DNA from: Clostridia bacterium
GTDB lineage: Bacteria > Bacillota_A > Clostridia > UBA1212 > UBA1255
Assembly (NCBI GenBank): GCA_017522515.1
Contig: JAFWZH010000220.1
Location: 1 to 40,487, forward strand
DNA length: 40,487 nucleotides
Direction: 5' to 3'
A program made the position numbers and the translations under genes. Within the stretch, counting starts at the first letter, position 1. Every line of letters begins with the position of its first letter. The notes beneath the pieces were generated by a model. That model was not told the DNA's origin. It did not search any database and was given only the letters and a program-made list of their open reading frames with translations. Positions 15,450-24,823 of the stretch are shown one piece after another.

Positions 15450-16093
15450 GATGACATTTTCCTCCTCTTATGCACTATAGTAATCACAACGATTGCCATA
15501 ATAAAGATTGGGATAAATATAAGCAGCCACCAATATGTAACTTCACATTCTGACAAGTTTTCATCGTTCTCATCGGACGGAATACTTGCGGTAGGAGTCG
15601 CCGCTACTACTGACTCATTTCTTGTAATTTTACCGGAAATGAGCTTGGCACCTATGTTTTGTCCCTCTTCATTTGAACAAAAGTCACATTCTAACTCAAC
15701 CATTGTATATGAATCAACAGCAGAAGAAAGAATTTCAAAGCTGATAACAGCAATAACTCCCTCATCGGAAACATTCGACGCACTTCCCCAAACCATAACA
15801 TAAGGATTCTCATCCTTGCTGTTCGAGCCGGTAAAACTCATTCCCTGAGCAATGCCGGATTTTTCAGCAGAAACAAGGCGTAATACAGCCTTATCATACT
15901 TTAATTTAAGCTTAAGAGCGCTGAATCCCGGATTATCTGTTACGCTGATATTTACCGTAACAATTTCACCGCTTTCTCCCGAGACATTTGACAACGAAAA
16001 AACCGGCGTACCCTGAGCAAAGGCAAAGCTACTTTCCCATATTACAAAAAGGATTGCTATTAATAAACATAGTAGCAACATTCGTTTTTTCAT
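15446..16093 (-). CDS. membrane-anchored single-cohesin surface protein
   Basis: A 215-residue protein with a signal peptide (about 1-27), one cohesin domain (about 28-156), an acidic Ser/Thr/Pro spacer (about 160-185), a transmembrane helix (about 188-207) and a basic tail HKRRKMSS. Cohesin-type strands are visible (VFSLSNVSGESGEIVTVNIS, ALKLKLKYDKAVL, EGVIAVISFEIL). Cohesins bind dockerins with calcium. This one is tethered to the membrane rather than placed on a multi-cohesin scaffoldin or sortase-anchored. The ATG follows GGAGG. Its stop overlaps the start of the dockerin enzyme gene by four bases, giving a two-gene operon. Confidence 0.88.
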   Translation of the reverse strand: MKKRMLLLCLLIAILFVIWESSFAFAQGTPVFSLSNVSGESGEIVTVNISVTDNPGFSALKLKLKYDKAVLRLVSAEKSGIAQGMSFTGSNSKDENPYVMVWGSASNVSDEGVIAVISFEILSSAVDSYTMVELECDFCSNEEGQNIGAKLISGKITRNESVVAATPTASIPSDENDENLSECEVTYWWLLIFIPIFIMAIVVITIVHKRRKMSS

Positions 16094-16247
16094 TATTTCA
16101 GCCTCCGTATAAAAGTTTCCATTTAAAATATATTAACATATTTTAGCATTAATTAAAAGAAGAAATTTTTACATATTCTTTAGTTTATCGGAGCAAAATA
16201 TCCATGTAATTTTAAAATTTATATATTAAGCAAAAGGAGAAATCCCT

Positions 16248-17582
16248 ATGAATAAATCATATAATATGAATAGAAAGAAAAACGTAAATGCAGGGAAAAT
16301 TGTCGGTTCGATTTTAGTCTGTTTTATGCTGGTTGGTCTTGCAGTATACGGTATTTATTTTAATATTAAAGCAAACAACAATCAGCTTGTATTGCAAAAT
16401 CAATATCGCAGAACAATGACGGATATGACCGATTATGTGAATCAGGCAGAAGAATATTTATTAAAAGCAATGGCCGCCGGAACACCCGGCATGGTTTCAG
16501 GCATGCTGGAAAATGCCGCCAGATGTTCCGCACAAGCAGAATCCTGTTTGGCTTCATTGCCAATAGAGCAACACACCACTGAAAAAATTTCAAATTATCT
16601 TGTGCAATTAGGTGATATTGCAAGCTGTTGGAGTCACAGAGCAGTCGATGGCGGAAATCTTACAGAAAAAGAATACGAAACATTATCCGCACTATACGGT
16701 TATGCCCAAGATTTAAACGGTATTATCAATTCTCTGGAAGAGGACCTTTCTCAAAGTTCCTACACATGGGATAAAATTGACAACAATATTATCAAACGAA
16801 TAAGTGAACCTTTTACAGATTACCCTCAACTAAGTTATGCCGGCAAGTATTCCGTACCTGACACACATGCGGAGCCTAAATATCTTTCAGGACGCGAGCA
16901 AAGCAAAGAGCAATGTCGCAGCAAAGCCATAAAATACTATAATTTAATTTGCACTTGCCCTGCCGAAGAAGTGGGAATAGAAGATTGCGGCGAAAATACC
17001 ATACAGAATATTAATACCTATTGCTATAAAATGAGTTGCGGCGAGGGTATTCAGGCAGAAATAGACGTTACGAAAAAAGGCTGTAAGCTTTATTCCATGC
17101 TTGTTTCTCGCCGTATCGGAGAGGCAAATCTAAGTACCGAGCAAGGAATTGAGGCCGGCAAAGGTTTCCTAAAATCCATAGGTTTAAACAACATGAAAGA
17201 AACGACACACACGCTTGACGGCAACACAATTACAGTGACTTATGTTTACGAGAAAGACGGAATACTCTTTTACCCCGATGCTGTAAATGTAAAAATTGCT
17301 TTAGATAACGGAATGCCGGTTGCTTACGAAGGACGCGCCTACATTCTCTCTCATTGGGAGTCAAAAGACCGTGTCAGCAGTCCTTCAATATCAAAAGAGG
17401 ACGCCAAGTCTATGCTCAGCGCCCATTTTAAAGTATCAGATACTAAAGAAGTGGTTGTTCCCGATAATCACGGCGGAGAATATCATGCGTATGAATTCAG
17501 CGGCACCGTATCAGGACATCCCGTATGTGTTTACGTCAATGCAGACAGCGGAATGGAATCAGATATAACGCTTATATACTAA
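16248..17582 (+). CDS. ypeB: YpeB, spore-cortex germination protein
   Basis: A 444-residue protein with one N-terminal transmembrane helix (about 19-38), a helical region to about 195 and C-terminal PepSY-like repeats (about 225-444, with AEIDVTKKGCKLYSM and VTYVYEKDGILFYPD). This is the length and layout of YpeB, which in Bacillus stabilises the cortex-lytic enzyme SleB in the inner spore membrane. Its presence indicates an endospore former. In many Firmicutes sleB lies directly upstream; here the upstream gene is a divergent cohesin gene and no sleB is in the window. The ATG follows AAGGAG. The last 11 bases overlap the convergent GH78 gene. No convincing sigma-G promoter was found. Confidence 0.88.
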   Translation: MNKSYNMNRKKNVNAGKIVGSILVCFMLVGLAVYGIYFNIKANNNQLVLQNQYRRTMTDMTDYVNQAEEYLLKAMAAGTPGMVSGMLENAARCSAQAESCLASLPIEQHTTEKISNYLVQLGDIASCWSHRAVDGGNLTEKEYETLSALYGYAQDLNGIINSLEEDLSQSSYTWDKIDNNIIKRISEPFTDYPQLSYAGKYSVPDTHAEPKYLSGREQSKEQCRSKAIKYYNLICTCPAEEVGIEDCGENTIQNINTYCYKMSCGEGIQAEIDVTKKGCKLYSMLVSRRIGEANLSTEQGIEAGKGFLKSIGLNNMKETTHTLDGNTITVTYVYEKDGILFYPDAVNVKIALDNGMPVAYEGRAYILSHWESKDRVSSPSISKEDAKSMLSAHFKVSDTKEVVVPDNHGGEYHAYEFSGTVSGHPVCVYVNADSGMESDITLIY

Positions 17583-20103
17583 AATTATAAAATCCGCATG
17601 TGAGTTGATATGTATTATCTCCAAATTCAACTGTAGCAGCTGTTCCGAAAGGAACAGTTACATAAAGCTGTGTCTTACCGTATTGTTTAAGCCATTTTAC
17701 AACAATACTTCCCATAGGAGTTTCTACCCTTGCATGAGCAGATAATAGCTTTTTGGGGAAATATGGTTTTACGGTAAATGTCTTCCATCCGGGAGATGTT
17801 GGCTTTAAACCACATAAATATGCATAAAACCAATAATCCACTGCACCGTACATAGGATGATTATGGGAATTCATGCCGGGATTTTTCTTAAGCTCATATC
17901 TTTCCCAAATCGTTGTTGCCACATTTTGAATCATAAATCCTAAGGAGGGATATTCCTCTCCTGTAATAATTTCCCACGCCTCGTCTATGTGACCGCTTTC
18001 TGTAAGTGCATCATAAATATATCTGGAGCATAAATTGCCTGTAGTAACCTTATACTTGTTCTTTAATAAATCCTCACAAAGCACTGTCGCCGCTTTTTTC
18101 TTGTATTCTTTAGGGATAATACCAAGCCACAACGGAAATGCCTGGCATGCCTGAGAGCCTGTTGCCACTTTTCCGGTGTTTTCATCAAACCATTTATCCA
18201 AAAATGCCTTTTTTATATTATCTGCAGTTTGCAGATAATATTTCTCATCAACCTCTTTGCCTAAAAGCTTTGCAAACTCAGCTAAAAGTTTGCAATTATA
18301 ATAAGAGTATCCCGTCGACATCAAAATTCCCGGCGTCACGGCAGATTTAGCGTCCTCATCACTTACGCAGCTTCCTTGAGGAGAAGCCCAATCTCCATAA
18401 TAGCTGTAATTTACTATATAGTTATCACTGCGCTCTAAAAGCACATTCTCCCATGCTTTAAAGGCCTCATAAGCTTCTTCTATTATCTCCGTGTTGCCTG
18501 TATGCATTAAAGCCCCTAAGCCTGCAACCAAAAACGACGAACACACCGGATCTGCAGGACGACAGCCTACAATATAAGGCGCGGTATCTGCTATCATTCC
18601 GTCGCCACGCTGTGTTGCGATAATATCACGCACCACCTTCGGAAAGAGGCGGCCTATATCAAAATTGTACGGTGTTTCCTCAAAACGCACAGTCGCATCA
18701 TTCATCCAAGCCATGCGTTCATTTCGCTGAGGGCAATCTGTAAGAATGCTGTGCAAATTTGATTTTTCGCAGGCGATAACATTTTGATGAATCTTGTTGA
18801 CTAATGGATTTCCGCAGCTAAAAAAAGTATTCTTTTTATCAATATCGGTATAAAAAGCCACAGAGGTTATATCTTCCTCGGTCAGTATGTCATTATAACC
18901 GCTTACTTTCACATAACGGAATCCATGGTACGTAAAATCAGGCTCCCACACAGTATTTTTGTTTTCTTCGCCTGAACAAATATATAAATCAGTACACTTG
19001 GCCTCTCTTAAGGGCTCTGTAAACAAGTCTCCGTCTTCTTTTAAAAGCTCAGAATATTTAATTTCTATTTCTTGACCGGCTGTCATACCCTCATACATTC
19101 TCAAAGCAGCAAAGCCGGCAACATTTACGCCGAAATCCACAACATATACGCCTTGCCCAATAGTCGTAATTGACAAAGGTTTGCGTACTTCCTTTTTTCT
19201 GATTGGTTCCAATGACTGTACTGTCATTTTGCCGCCGGGCGCTTCGGCCTTCACAACAGGCATCATATCAAAAGACCTAAGCCTTGCGTCATAAACATCA
19301 CCGTCATAAAGATTGTGTGAAGTAAGCGCTGCAAAAGAGCAAGTCCATTCTTCATCTGTTTGCAAAGCACATCTCCAAACGCCGTTATTCTTCACAAAAA
19401 GCTGTGCAGTAAGCTGCGGAATGCCCGCAAACGGTATTTTACGATATCCTGATGCCATTGTTATAAAGTCGCTGTCCAAACGTCGCCAGCCCTCTCCCAA
19501 TGTGCAGTCTATTTTATTCTCGCCTGCTTGTAATTTTTCTGCAAGCTCCGGCATCATCACATAGTAACAAGTCTTGGAATAATCCGAATACGCAGGGTCC
19601 ATAAGCGATTCGTCGGCGCACTTGCCATTAATCTCAACTTTATGATATCCCAAGCCGCAAACCATCAAATATGCATCTTCCGGTTTTTCTTTCAAGCAAA
19701 AAGTCTTAGAAAAGCGTACCGCCTTTCTAACTTCATCTTTTGAAGACGCAATCCATCCCGCATTCCACTCGTCTACTTGTCCGTAATAAAAATAATCTCC
19801 AACGGGGCAACTTGTATTACCCATATCGTCTTTTACTTCTACGGTAAAACAAATTTTCTCGCCAACGGGCAGCGGTTTTCCTTTATATTTAGCGCTTTGC
19901 TCCTTTGTTTTTACCCATTCGGAATCCCACAGTTTGCCTTTACTGTCAGTTACAATAATATGGTACTCACTTTGGAAAGAGCCGCATTTTCCGTCTGTTA
20001 ATACTGACCAGCTGATAACAGGCTCCTTCACTGAAATCGTGCGATATCGTGCGTCTCCTGTAAGTCTGCCGTAATCGATTCTAAAATTATAAGGCTTAAT
20101 CAT
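17572..20103 (-). CDS. GH78 family alpha-L-rhamnosidase
   Basis: An 843-residue protein with no signal peptide, so probably cytoplasmic. It shows the GH78 layout: N-terminal beta domains (ISWSVLTDGKCGSFQSEYHI, DSEWV, YHKVEINGKCAD), the WEPDFTYHGFRYVKVSGY region, then an (alpha/alpha)6 barrel and a C-terminal beta domain (VETPMGSIVVKW). The conserved acidic motif appears as DCPQRNERMAWMND from D456, with Asn at 461 where most GH78 proteins have Asp, and WMND for the usual WTGD. The substrate is presumably rhamnosyl-containing glycans; loss or change of specificity cannot be excluded. It starts three bases after the GDPD gene stop, with GGAGG inside that gene, so the two are an operon. Confidence 0.88.
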   Translation of the reverse strand: MIKPYNFRIDYGRLTGDARYRTISVKEPVISWSVLTDGKCGSFQSEYHIIVTDSKGKLWDSEWVKTKEQSAKYKGKPLPVGEKICFTVEVKDDMGNTSCPVGDYFYYGQVDEWNAGWIASSKDEVRKAVRFSKTFCLKEKPEDAYLMVCGLGYHKVEINGKCADESLMDPAYSDYSKTCYYVMMPELAEKLQAGENKIDCTLGEGWRRLDSDFITMASGYRKIPFAGIPQLTAQLFVKNNGVWRCALQTDEEWTCSFAALTSHNLYDGDVYDARLRSFDMMPVVKAEAPGGKMTVQSLEPIRKKEVRKPLSITTIGQGVYVVDFGVNVAGFAALRMYEGMTAGQEIEIKYSELLKEDGDLFTEPLREAKCTDLYICSGEENKNTVWEPDFTYHGFRYVKVSGYNDILTEEDITSVAFYTDIDKKNTFFSCGNPLVNKIHQNVIACEKSNLHSILTDCPQRNERMAWMNDATVRFEETPYNFDIGRLFPKVVRDIIATQRGDGMIADTAPYIVGCRPADPVCSSFLVAGLGALMHTGNTEIIEEAYEAFKAWENVLLERSDNYIVNYSYYGDWASPQGSCVSDEDAKSAVTPGILMSTGYSYYNCKLLAEFAKLLGKEVDEKYYLQTADNIKKAFLDKWFDENTGKVATGSQACQAFPLWLGIIPKEYKKKAATVLCEDLLKNKYKVTTGNLCSRYIYDALTESGHIDEAWEIITGEEYPSLGFMIQNVATTIWERYELKKNPGMNSHNHPMYGAVDYWFYAYLCGLKPTSPGWKTFTVKPYFPKKLLSAHARVETPMGSIVVKWLKQYGKTQLYVTVPFGTAATVEFGDNTYQLTCGFYNFSI

Positions 20104-20106
20104 TGT

Positions 20107-22038
20107 TTATTTTGCCTCCGTCTTTTTCTTTTTGATAATAATTACAGTAATAATAACAGCTATAGCCGCAATTATACCGACTGCTAAAAGTATAACAAAC
20201 AGTAACCCGGAATCAGTATCTTTCGGAATTGCCGGTGCGTTCTTTTTTGCTTCTTCTGCATCTTTGTAAACTGTAATTTCAAGCGGTTCACTCATGAATG
20301 TGCTTACACCGTCTACAATTTGCGAGTATTCCGCAATTACCGTAACGCTGCCTGCTTTATTAAATGTAAGTGTAGAACCTTTAATTTTTGCAACATCACT
20401 GTCTCCTATAATTTTATAGACAACATGTTCGTTGACCTTTGAAATTTCTCTTTTATGCGTTTTTTGGCTTACAGAAAGCTGAATTTCACTGCCCGGATAA
20501 CATTTTGACACGTCAATATCATTGAAAAATATTTCTTCTATCATGTCTGCAGTCCATTGACAGTAGTTTGTAGTTACTGCAGCGTGGCCATCCTTAATAG
20601 CTGAAAAGAATGTAGGTTTGTCATCAATTGTCCACGGTCTTGTAGTAACACCTCTAAACATTGTATCTCTTATATATTCTGCATCGTATTCAGCCAAATA
20701 ACGGGGGTTATAACTCGCATTAAAATTGCCAACATTTGTTAGGATTTCTTTCAATGCACCACTTTCTGAATACGTAGCAGCTGTCAAATATCCTGTCGGC
20801 ACTTCGGGAATATGCTTCATCATATTAATGAGCTGGCTACCGTTAAACGTAATCACATAGCTCTGGTCATAGAAGTCATATTTATCAAGTAAAGCTTTAA
20901 GGGCAGGTACAATTTCACTGTTGCCACTTTTGATTTCTATTACGAGAATAACGTCTTTACCTTTAAATTCTTTAAAATATTGTTCTAATGTAGGTATGTG
21001 AATGCCCTCATGGCCTTTAAAATTAAGCGATTTAATGTCATCATAATTACTGGACTCGATTTTTATATTTTCGTCATATTTTAACAATTCGTTGTCGTGG
21101 TTTAATACAATAACACCATCCTTAGTCATATATATATCCATTTCTATCATGTCAGCACCGTTTTTATATGCTTCAATTGCGCCTTCTAACGTGTTTTCAG
21201 GCTTAAGACTCGGCACTCCCATGTGTCCTATTGTTTGATATGATCTTGTAAATGTCTTTTTGTTAATGTATTTCATAAGTGTATTGTAAACATTCTTCGG
21301 ATCGGAACTTACAATACCATGAGCTCCTGAAAGTGCCATAGAAACGGCTGACACTTCTGATGTGCTTTCTGCTGAGCCCATAACCCATACAGTCATTTGT
21401 CTGTCTGTAAAGTAAGTAACCGTTTCTCTGTTTGCGATTTTTTCTGAAAGCATTACTATTCTTGCTTTGTTTTTATTAGCCTCTTCTCTTATGGCAAGCA
21501 AGTTTTCTTTTTTAGATGTATCAATCTCTGTTTGTGTGTAGTCTATTGCGCCTCTTAAAACTTTGTGTTTTTCTCTTATTTTTAAAACAAGCTCAGGTGA
21601 GGAGCTGATTACGTTTGCATCTATTATATTATTGTCTTTAAGATAATTTCCCAGTGTCTCTGCTGTTTCTTCATTTTGAATGTAAAACGTAGGAGTTGCT
21701 TTTAAATCAAGAATATTAAAAAGCTCATTAATATCACTGAATTCTCCTTCTCCATTTTTATCAGTAAGCTTTAATTCTTTATTGACATAAACGATTACAT
21801 TTGCAGGCATAAAATCTTTTTCTACCTTTATGTCTTCTAACGCTTTTGGACTGTCTGCAACTGTAGACAGCATAATGTCACCTACAATTTTTGTTTTAGG
21901 CTGTGCAAATTCAACAAGAGAATCTGTATATATATTTCCCCCTTGTTCCTCCGCAAAAACTGCCGGTGTAAACAACGTTGTAACACTCATAATAATTGTC
22001 AATATCAATAACATTAATTTAAAGCTAAACCTTTTCAT
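20107..22038 (-). CDS. surface-anchored glycerophosphodiester phosphodiesterase-like protein
   Basis: A 643-residue protein with a signal peptide (about 1-29), a first region (about 35-255) that looks like a degenerate GDPD barrel (GAHGIVSSDPKNVYN end), and a full GDPD domain at about 268-500. Catalytic residues include H272, E299, D301 and H314 in GHMG, EMD and LNHD; the usual Arg of GHRG is Met (M273). An Ig-like domain follows (about 505-595), then a transmembrane helix (about 612-634) and a Lys-rich tail. GDPD enzymes hydrolyse glycerophosphodiesters, including teichoic acid or lipid head groups. It heads an operon with the GH78 gene, starting after AT-rich intergenic DNA at 22039-22119. 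Confidence 0.87.
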   Translation of the reverse strand: MKRFSFKLMLLILTIIMSVTTLFTPAVFAEEQGGNIYTDSLVEFAQPKTKIVGDIMLSTVADSPKALEDIKVEKDFMPANVIVYVNKELKLTDKNGEGEFSDINELFNILDLKATPTFYIQNEETAETLGNYLKDNNIIDANVISSSPELVLKIREKHKVLRGAIDYTQTEIDTSKKENLLAIREEANKNKARIVMLSEKIANRETVTYFTDRQMTVWVMGSAESTSEVSAVSMALSGAHGIVSSDPKNVYNTLMKYINKKTFTRSYQTIGHMGVPSLKPENTLEGAIEAYKNGADMIEMDIYMTKDGVIVLNHDNELLKYDENIKIESSNYDDIKSLNFKGHEGIHIPTLEQYFKEFKGKDVILVIEIKSGNSEIVPALKALLDKYDFYDQSYVITFNGSQLINMMKHIPEVPTGYLTAATYSESGALKEILTNVGNFNASYNPRYLAEYDAEYIRDTMFRGVTTRPWTIDDKPTFFSAIKDGHAAVTTNYCQWTADMIEEIFFNDIDVSKCYPGSEIQLSVSQKTHKREISKVNEHVVYKIIGDSDVAKIKGSTLTFNKAGSVTVIAEYSQIVDGVSTFMSEPLEITVYKDAEEAKKNAPAIPKDTDSGLLFVILLAVGIIAAIAVIITVIIIKKKKTEAK

Positions 22039-22121
22039 TTTTATCCTCCCGCTTGTTACTTATTATCACTAATTATTTTAGTGTATTTTCTCACATACAA
22101 TAATAAAAGTCAAAACAAAAA

Positions 22122-22146
22122 AAGGAGCTGTTTTTTACAGCTCCTT
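22122..22146 (-). terminator. rho-independent terminator of pnp
   Basis: A 10-base perfect stem (AAGGAGCTGT with ACAGCTCCTT) and a five-base loop lie 23 bases after the pnp stop. On the minus strand it is followed by TTTTTTTGTTTTG. It separates pnp from the GDPD-GH78 operon. Confidence 0.9.
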
Positions 22147-22168
22147 GATGCCATATCTAATGTTCTAA

Positions 22169-24250
22169 TCAAACATCTTTAATTGACAAATCGATTCTGC
22201 CCTGTTTATCAAGACCGATAAATTTAACTTTAACTGTGTCTCCCACATTAACAACATCTTCAACCTTTTCTACTCTGTGAGGAGCAAGCTTCGAAATGTG
22301 TACAAGACCTTCTTTGCCGGGCAGGAACTCAACGAAAGCGCCGAATTGAAGTGTTCTTGTTACTTTACCTTCAAATACAGAACCAACCTCAAGCTCACCA
22401 ACAATGCCATTAATAATCTTCATTGCCTTATCTGCATTTTCAGCATCTACAGTAGCAATATAAATCGTACCATCATCATTGATGTCAATCTTAACATTTG
22501 TTTCTTGTATGATACGGTTAATAACCTTACCGCCTGTACCGATAACCTCACGAATCTTATCGGGATCAATCTTCATTTGGAACATTTTAGGCGCATATTT
22601 TGAAACTGTATCTCTTGGCTTTTCAATGCAAGGGAGAATTATATCATTGATAATCTGCATTCTACCTTTCTTTGTAAGCTCAAATGCTTGGCGAATAACT
22701 TCATAAGAAAGACCTGTAACTTTAATGTCAACCTGGATGGCTGTGATACCCTTTTCAGTACCGGCAACCTTAAAGTCCATATCTCCAAAGAAGTCCTCGA
22801 TACCTTGAATATCCATAAATGTGATGAAATCACTGTCATCCTCAGGGTTTGTAACAAGACCTGCGGAAATACCTGCAACGGGACGTTTAATCGGTACACC
22901 TGCTGCCATAAGAGCCAATGTAGAGCCGCAAACACTTCCTTGTGATGTTGAACCGTTTGACATTAAAACTTCTGAAACAAGTCTTAATGCATAGGGGAAT
23001 TCTTCTTCTGAAGGAATAACAGGCTCCAAAGCTCTTTCTGCAAGTGCTCCGTGTCCTATCTCACGTCTGCCGGGACCTCTTGATGTTCTTGCTTCACCTA
23101 CGCTGTATGAAGGGAAGTTGTAGTGGTGCATATATCTCTTTGTATCCTCTGTATCAATACCATCGAGCATTTGAATTTCAGACATAGGTCCTAAAGTTGC
23201 AATAGTCAAAACTTGTGTCTGACCTCTTCTAAAGAGGCCTGAACCGTGTGTTCTGGGAAGTATATCTACCTCTGCACTAAGAGGACGAATTTCTTCTAAA
23301 CCTCTGCCGTCAACACGTTTGTGTTCTTTTAAAAGGTAATTTCTAACTACGCTCTTTTCAAGCTTGTACATAGCTTCTCCGATTTTAGCGTCGCAGTCCT
23401 CATATTTGTCAGCCAAAGCTTCTTTAACTTTTGCTGTCAAAGCATCGATATTGTTGTCTCTTACAGTTTTGTCTGTTGCAAGAACTGCCTCGCGCATGTC
23501 TGCAAGTGCGATTTTCTCTACGTCTTCGTAAAGGTCGTGCGGAACTTCACATGACTCATATGCAAATTTAGGCTTACCAACCTCAGCAGCAATTTCGCTG
23601 ATAAAATCACAAATCTTTTTAATTGTGCCGTGTCCTTTGATAATAGCGCCGAGCATTACATCATCGGGAACTTCTTTAGCTCCTGCTTCTATCATTGTAA
23701 TCTTGTCCTTTGTGCCGGCAAGAGTAACATACATATCACTTTTTGCTCTTTGTGCCTCTGTGGGGTTGATAACAACTTCGCCGTCAACAAGTCCCATTAC
23801 GATACCGCCGATAGGTCCGTTGAACGGAATGTCAGAAATACAAAGTGCCGCAGAAGTACCTATCATTGCTGCAATTTCAGGTGAGTTGTCTTGCTCTACA
23901 GAAAGAACTGTATTAACGATGACAACATCATTTCTTAAATCCTTAGGGAATAAAGGACGGATAGGTCTGTCAATAACTCTTGATGTGAGAATGGCTTTCT
24001 CAGAAGGCTTACCTTCTCTTTTAATAAATCCACCGGGAATTTTACCTACAGCATAAAGTTTTTCCTCATAATCAACACTCAAAGGGAAGAAGTCAATACC
24101 ATCTCTGGGTGCTTTTGAAGCTGTAGCTGTAGAAATAACTACTGTATCGCCATAGCGCACAAGAACTGCACCATTAGCAAGAAGTGCCATTTTGCCTGTT
24201 TCGATTGTCAGCGGTCTACCGGCCAACATCATTGAATAGGTTTTAAACAT
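22169..24250 (-). CDS. pnp: polyribonucleotide nucleotidyltransferase (PNPase)
   Basis: A 693-residue PNPase, near the family length. It has two RNase PH domains (about 10-220 and 310-530, with [10 protein letters not shown] and the acidic [11 protein letters not shown]), an alpha domain between them, a KH domain at about 550-612 ([12 protein letters not shown]) and an S1 domain at about 618-690 ([20 protein letters not shown]). PNPase degrades RNA phosphorolytically 3' to 5' and takes part in mRNA decay. The ATG follows AAAGGAG. It lies downstream of rpsO, the conserved rpsO-pnp order, with a terminator and a long hairpin in between, suggesting attenuation or autoregulation. Confidence 0.96.
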   Translation of the reverse strand: MFKTYSMMLAGRPLTIETGKMALLANGAVLVRYGDTVVISTATASKAPRDGIDFFPLSVDYEEKLYAVGKIPGGFIKREGKPSEKAILTSRVIDRPIRPLFPKDLRNDVVIVNTVLSVEQDNSPEIAAMIGTSAALCISDIPFNGPIGGIVMGLVDGEVVINPTEAQRAKSDMYVTLAGTKDKITMIEAGAKEVPDDVMLGAIIKGHGTIKKICDFISEIAAEVGKPKFAYESCEVPHDLYEDVEKIALADMREAVLATDKTVRDNNIDALTAKVKEALADKYEDCDAKIGEAMYKLEKSVVRNYLLKEHKRVDGRGLEEIRPLSAEVDILPRTHGSGLFRRGQTQVLTIATLGPMSEIQMLDGIDTEDTKRYMHHYNFPSYSVGEARTSRGPGRREIGHGALAERALEPVIPSEEEFPYALRLVSEVLMSNGSTSQGSVCGSTLALMAAGVPIKRPVAGISAGLVTNPEDDSDFITFMDIQGIEDFFGDMDFKVAGTEKGITAIQVDIKVTGLSYEVIRQAFELTKKGRMQIINDIILPCIEKPRDTVSKYAPKMFQMKIDPDKIREVIGTGGKVINRIIQETNVKIDINDDGTIYIATVDAENADKAMKIINGIVGELEVGSVFEGKVTRTLQFGAFVEFLPGKEGLVHISKLAPHRVEKVEDVVNVGDTVKVKFIGLDKQGRIDLSIKDV

Positions 24251-24272
24251 AATTTTTCTCCTTTCAAAATAC

Positions 24273-24350
24273 GGGACAGGCGGTAGCTTGTAGATTCTGC
24301 GCTAAAATATTTACATTTTAACGTACAATCTACGCTCTACTGCGCTGCCC
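24273..24350 (-). promoter_or_regulatory. long imperfect hairpin in the pnp 5' leader
   Basis: The leader between the rpsO terminator and the pnp ribosome site folds on the minus strand into a near-continuous stem of about 78 bases. The paired blocks are GGGCAG/CTGTCCC with one bulge, GC-GTAG/CTAC-GC, GTAGATT/AATCTAC and TAAAAT/ATTTTA with a short loop. In Escherichia coli a comparable pnp leader stem is cut by RNase III and used for PNPase autoregulation; the same role here is inference. Confidence 0.6.
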
Positions 24351-24372
24351 TTTTTCACCAAATAATTGTAAA

Positions 24373-24412
24373 AAGGCGGAATCCCTGCTTTCTTTGCAAG
24401 GCATCCCGCCTT
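24373..24412 (-). terminator. rpsO-pnp intergenic terminator
   Basis: On the minus strand AAGGCGGGATGCCTTGC pairs imperfectly with GCAGGGATTCCGCCTT around an AAAGAAA loop, followed by five T. It lies ten bases after the rpsO stop and may terminate part of the transcripts entering pnp. Confidence 0.8.
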
Positions 24413-24422
24413 AATTGCCTTA

Positions 24423-24686
24423 TTACTTTCTGAGTCCCAATTTCTCAATGATTGCACGATATCTCTCAATGTCAACCTTTGTCAAGTAGTTGAGAAGTGA
24501 TCTTCTCTGACCTACCAACATAAGAAGACCTCTTCTTGAATGGTGGTCTTTCTTGTGCATCTTAAGGTGCTCGTTCAAATGATTAATGCGCTCTGTGAGA
24601 ATTGCGATTTGTACCTCAGGTGAACCTGTGTCACCCTCGTGCATACCGTAAGTAGCAATAATTTCTTGTTTTCTTTCTTTTGTCAT
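24423..24686 (-). CDS. rpsO: 30S ribosomal protein S15
   Basis: An 87-residue protein of normal S15 length with the family hallmarks [31 protein letters not shown] and the C-terminal [13 protein letters not shown]15 binds 16S rRNA early in small-subunit assembly. The ATG follows AAAGGAGAT. It is the first gene of the rpsO-pnp cluster and has its own promoter and a leader of about 85 bases with possible autoregulatory pairing. Confidence 0.97.
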   Translation of the reverse strand: MTKERKQEIIATYGMHEGDTGSPEVQIAILTERINHLNEHLKMHKKDHHSRRGLLMLVGQRRSLLNYLTKVDIERYRAIIEKLGLRK

Positions 24687-24775
24687 AACAACAAATCTCC
24701 TTTACTGAAATTTTATTTCAATCGCCGTTATCAATGCAATGGGTTGGAGTTTCCCGTTGCCGCGAAAACGGTATC
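24687..24775 (-). promoter_or_regulatory. rpsO leader with alternative short pairings
   Basis: The leader contains CCGTT that can pair with either of two downstream AACGG copies (one in GGCAACGGG, one in ATAACGGCG), and GAAAT-AAA-ATTTC close to the ribosome site. Several bacterial rpsO leaders bind S15 and repress translation. I did not match a defined Rfam leader, so this is tentative. Confidence 0.3.
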
Positions 24776-24781
24776 TGTGAA

Positions 24782-24810
24782 AATATATCACATATCACCG
24801 GCTTTGTCAA
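24782..24810 (-). promoter_or_regulatory. sigma-A promoter of rpsO
   Basis: On the minus strand a perfect TTGACA (24805-24810), a 17-base spacer and TATATT (24782-24787) lie just past the stop of the MBL gene and about 95 bases before the rpsO ATG. Confidence 0.8.
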
Positions 24811-24823
24811 ACCAATTTCTTTT

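Noticed and set aside
16180..16240. Possible sigma-G promoter for ypeB
   Set aside because: A CATGTAA element is present but neither it nor the -35 region fits the consensus well.
22277..22603. Plus-strand frame inside pnp
   Set aside because: Shadow of pnp; no domain or ribosome site.
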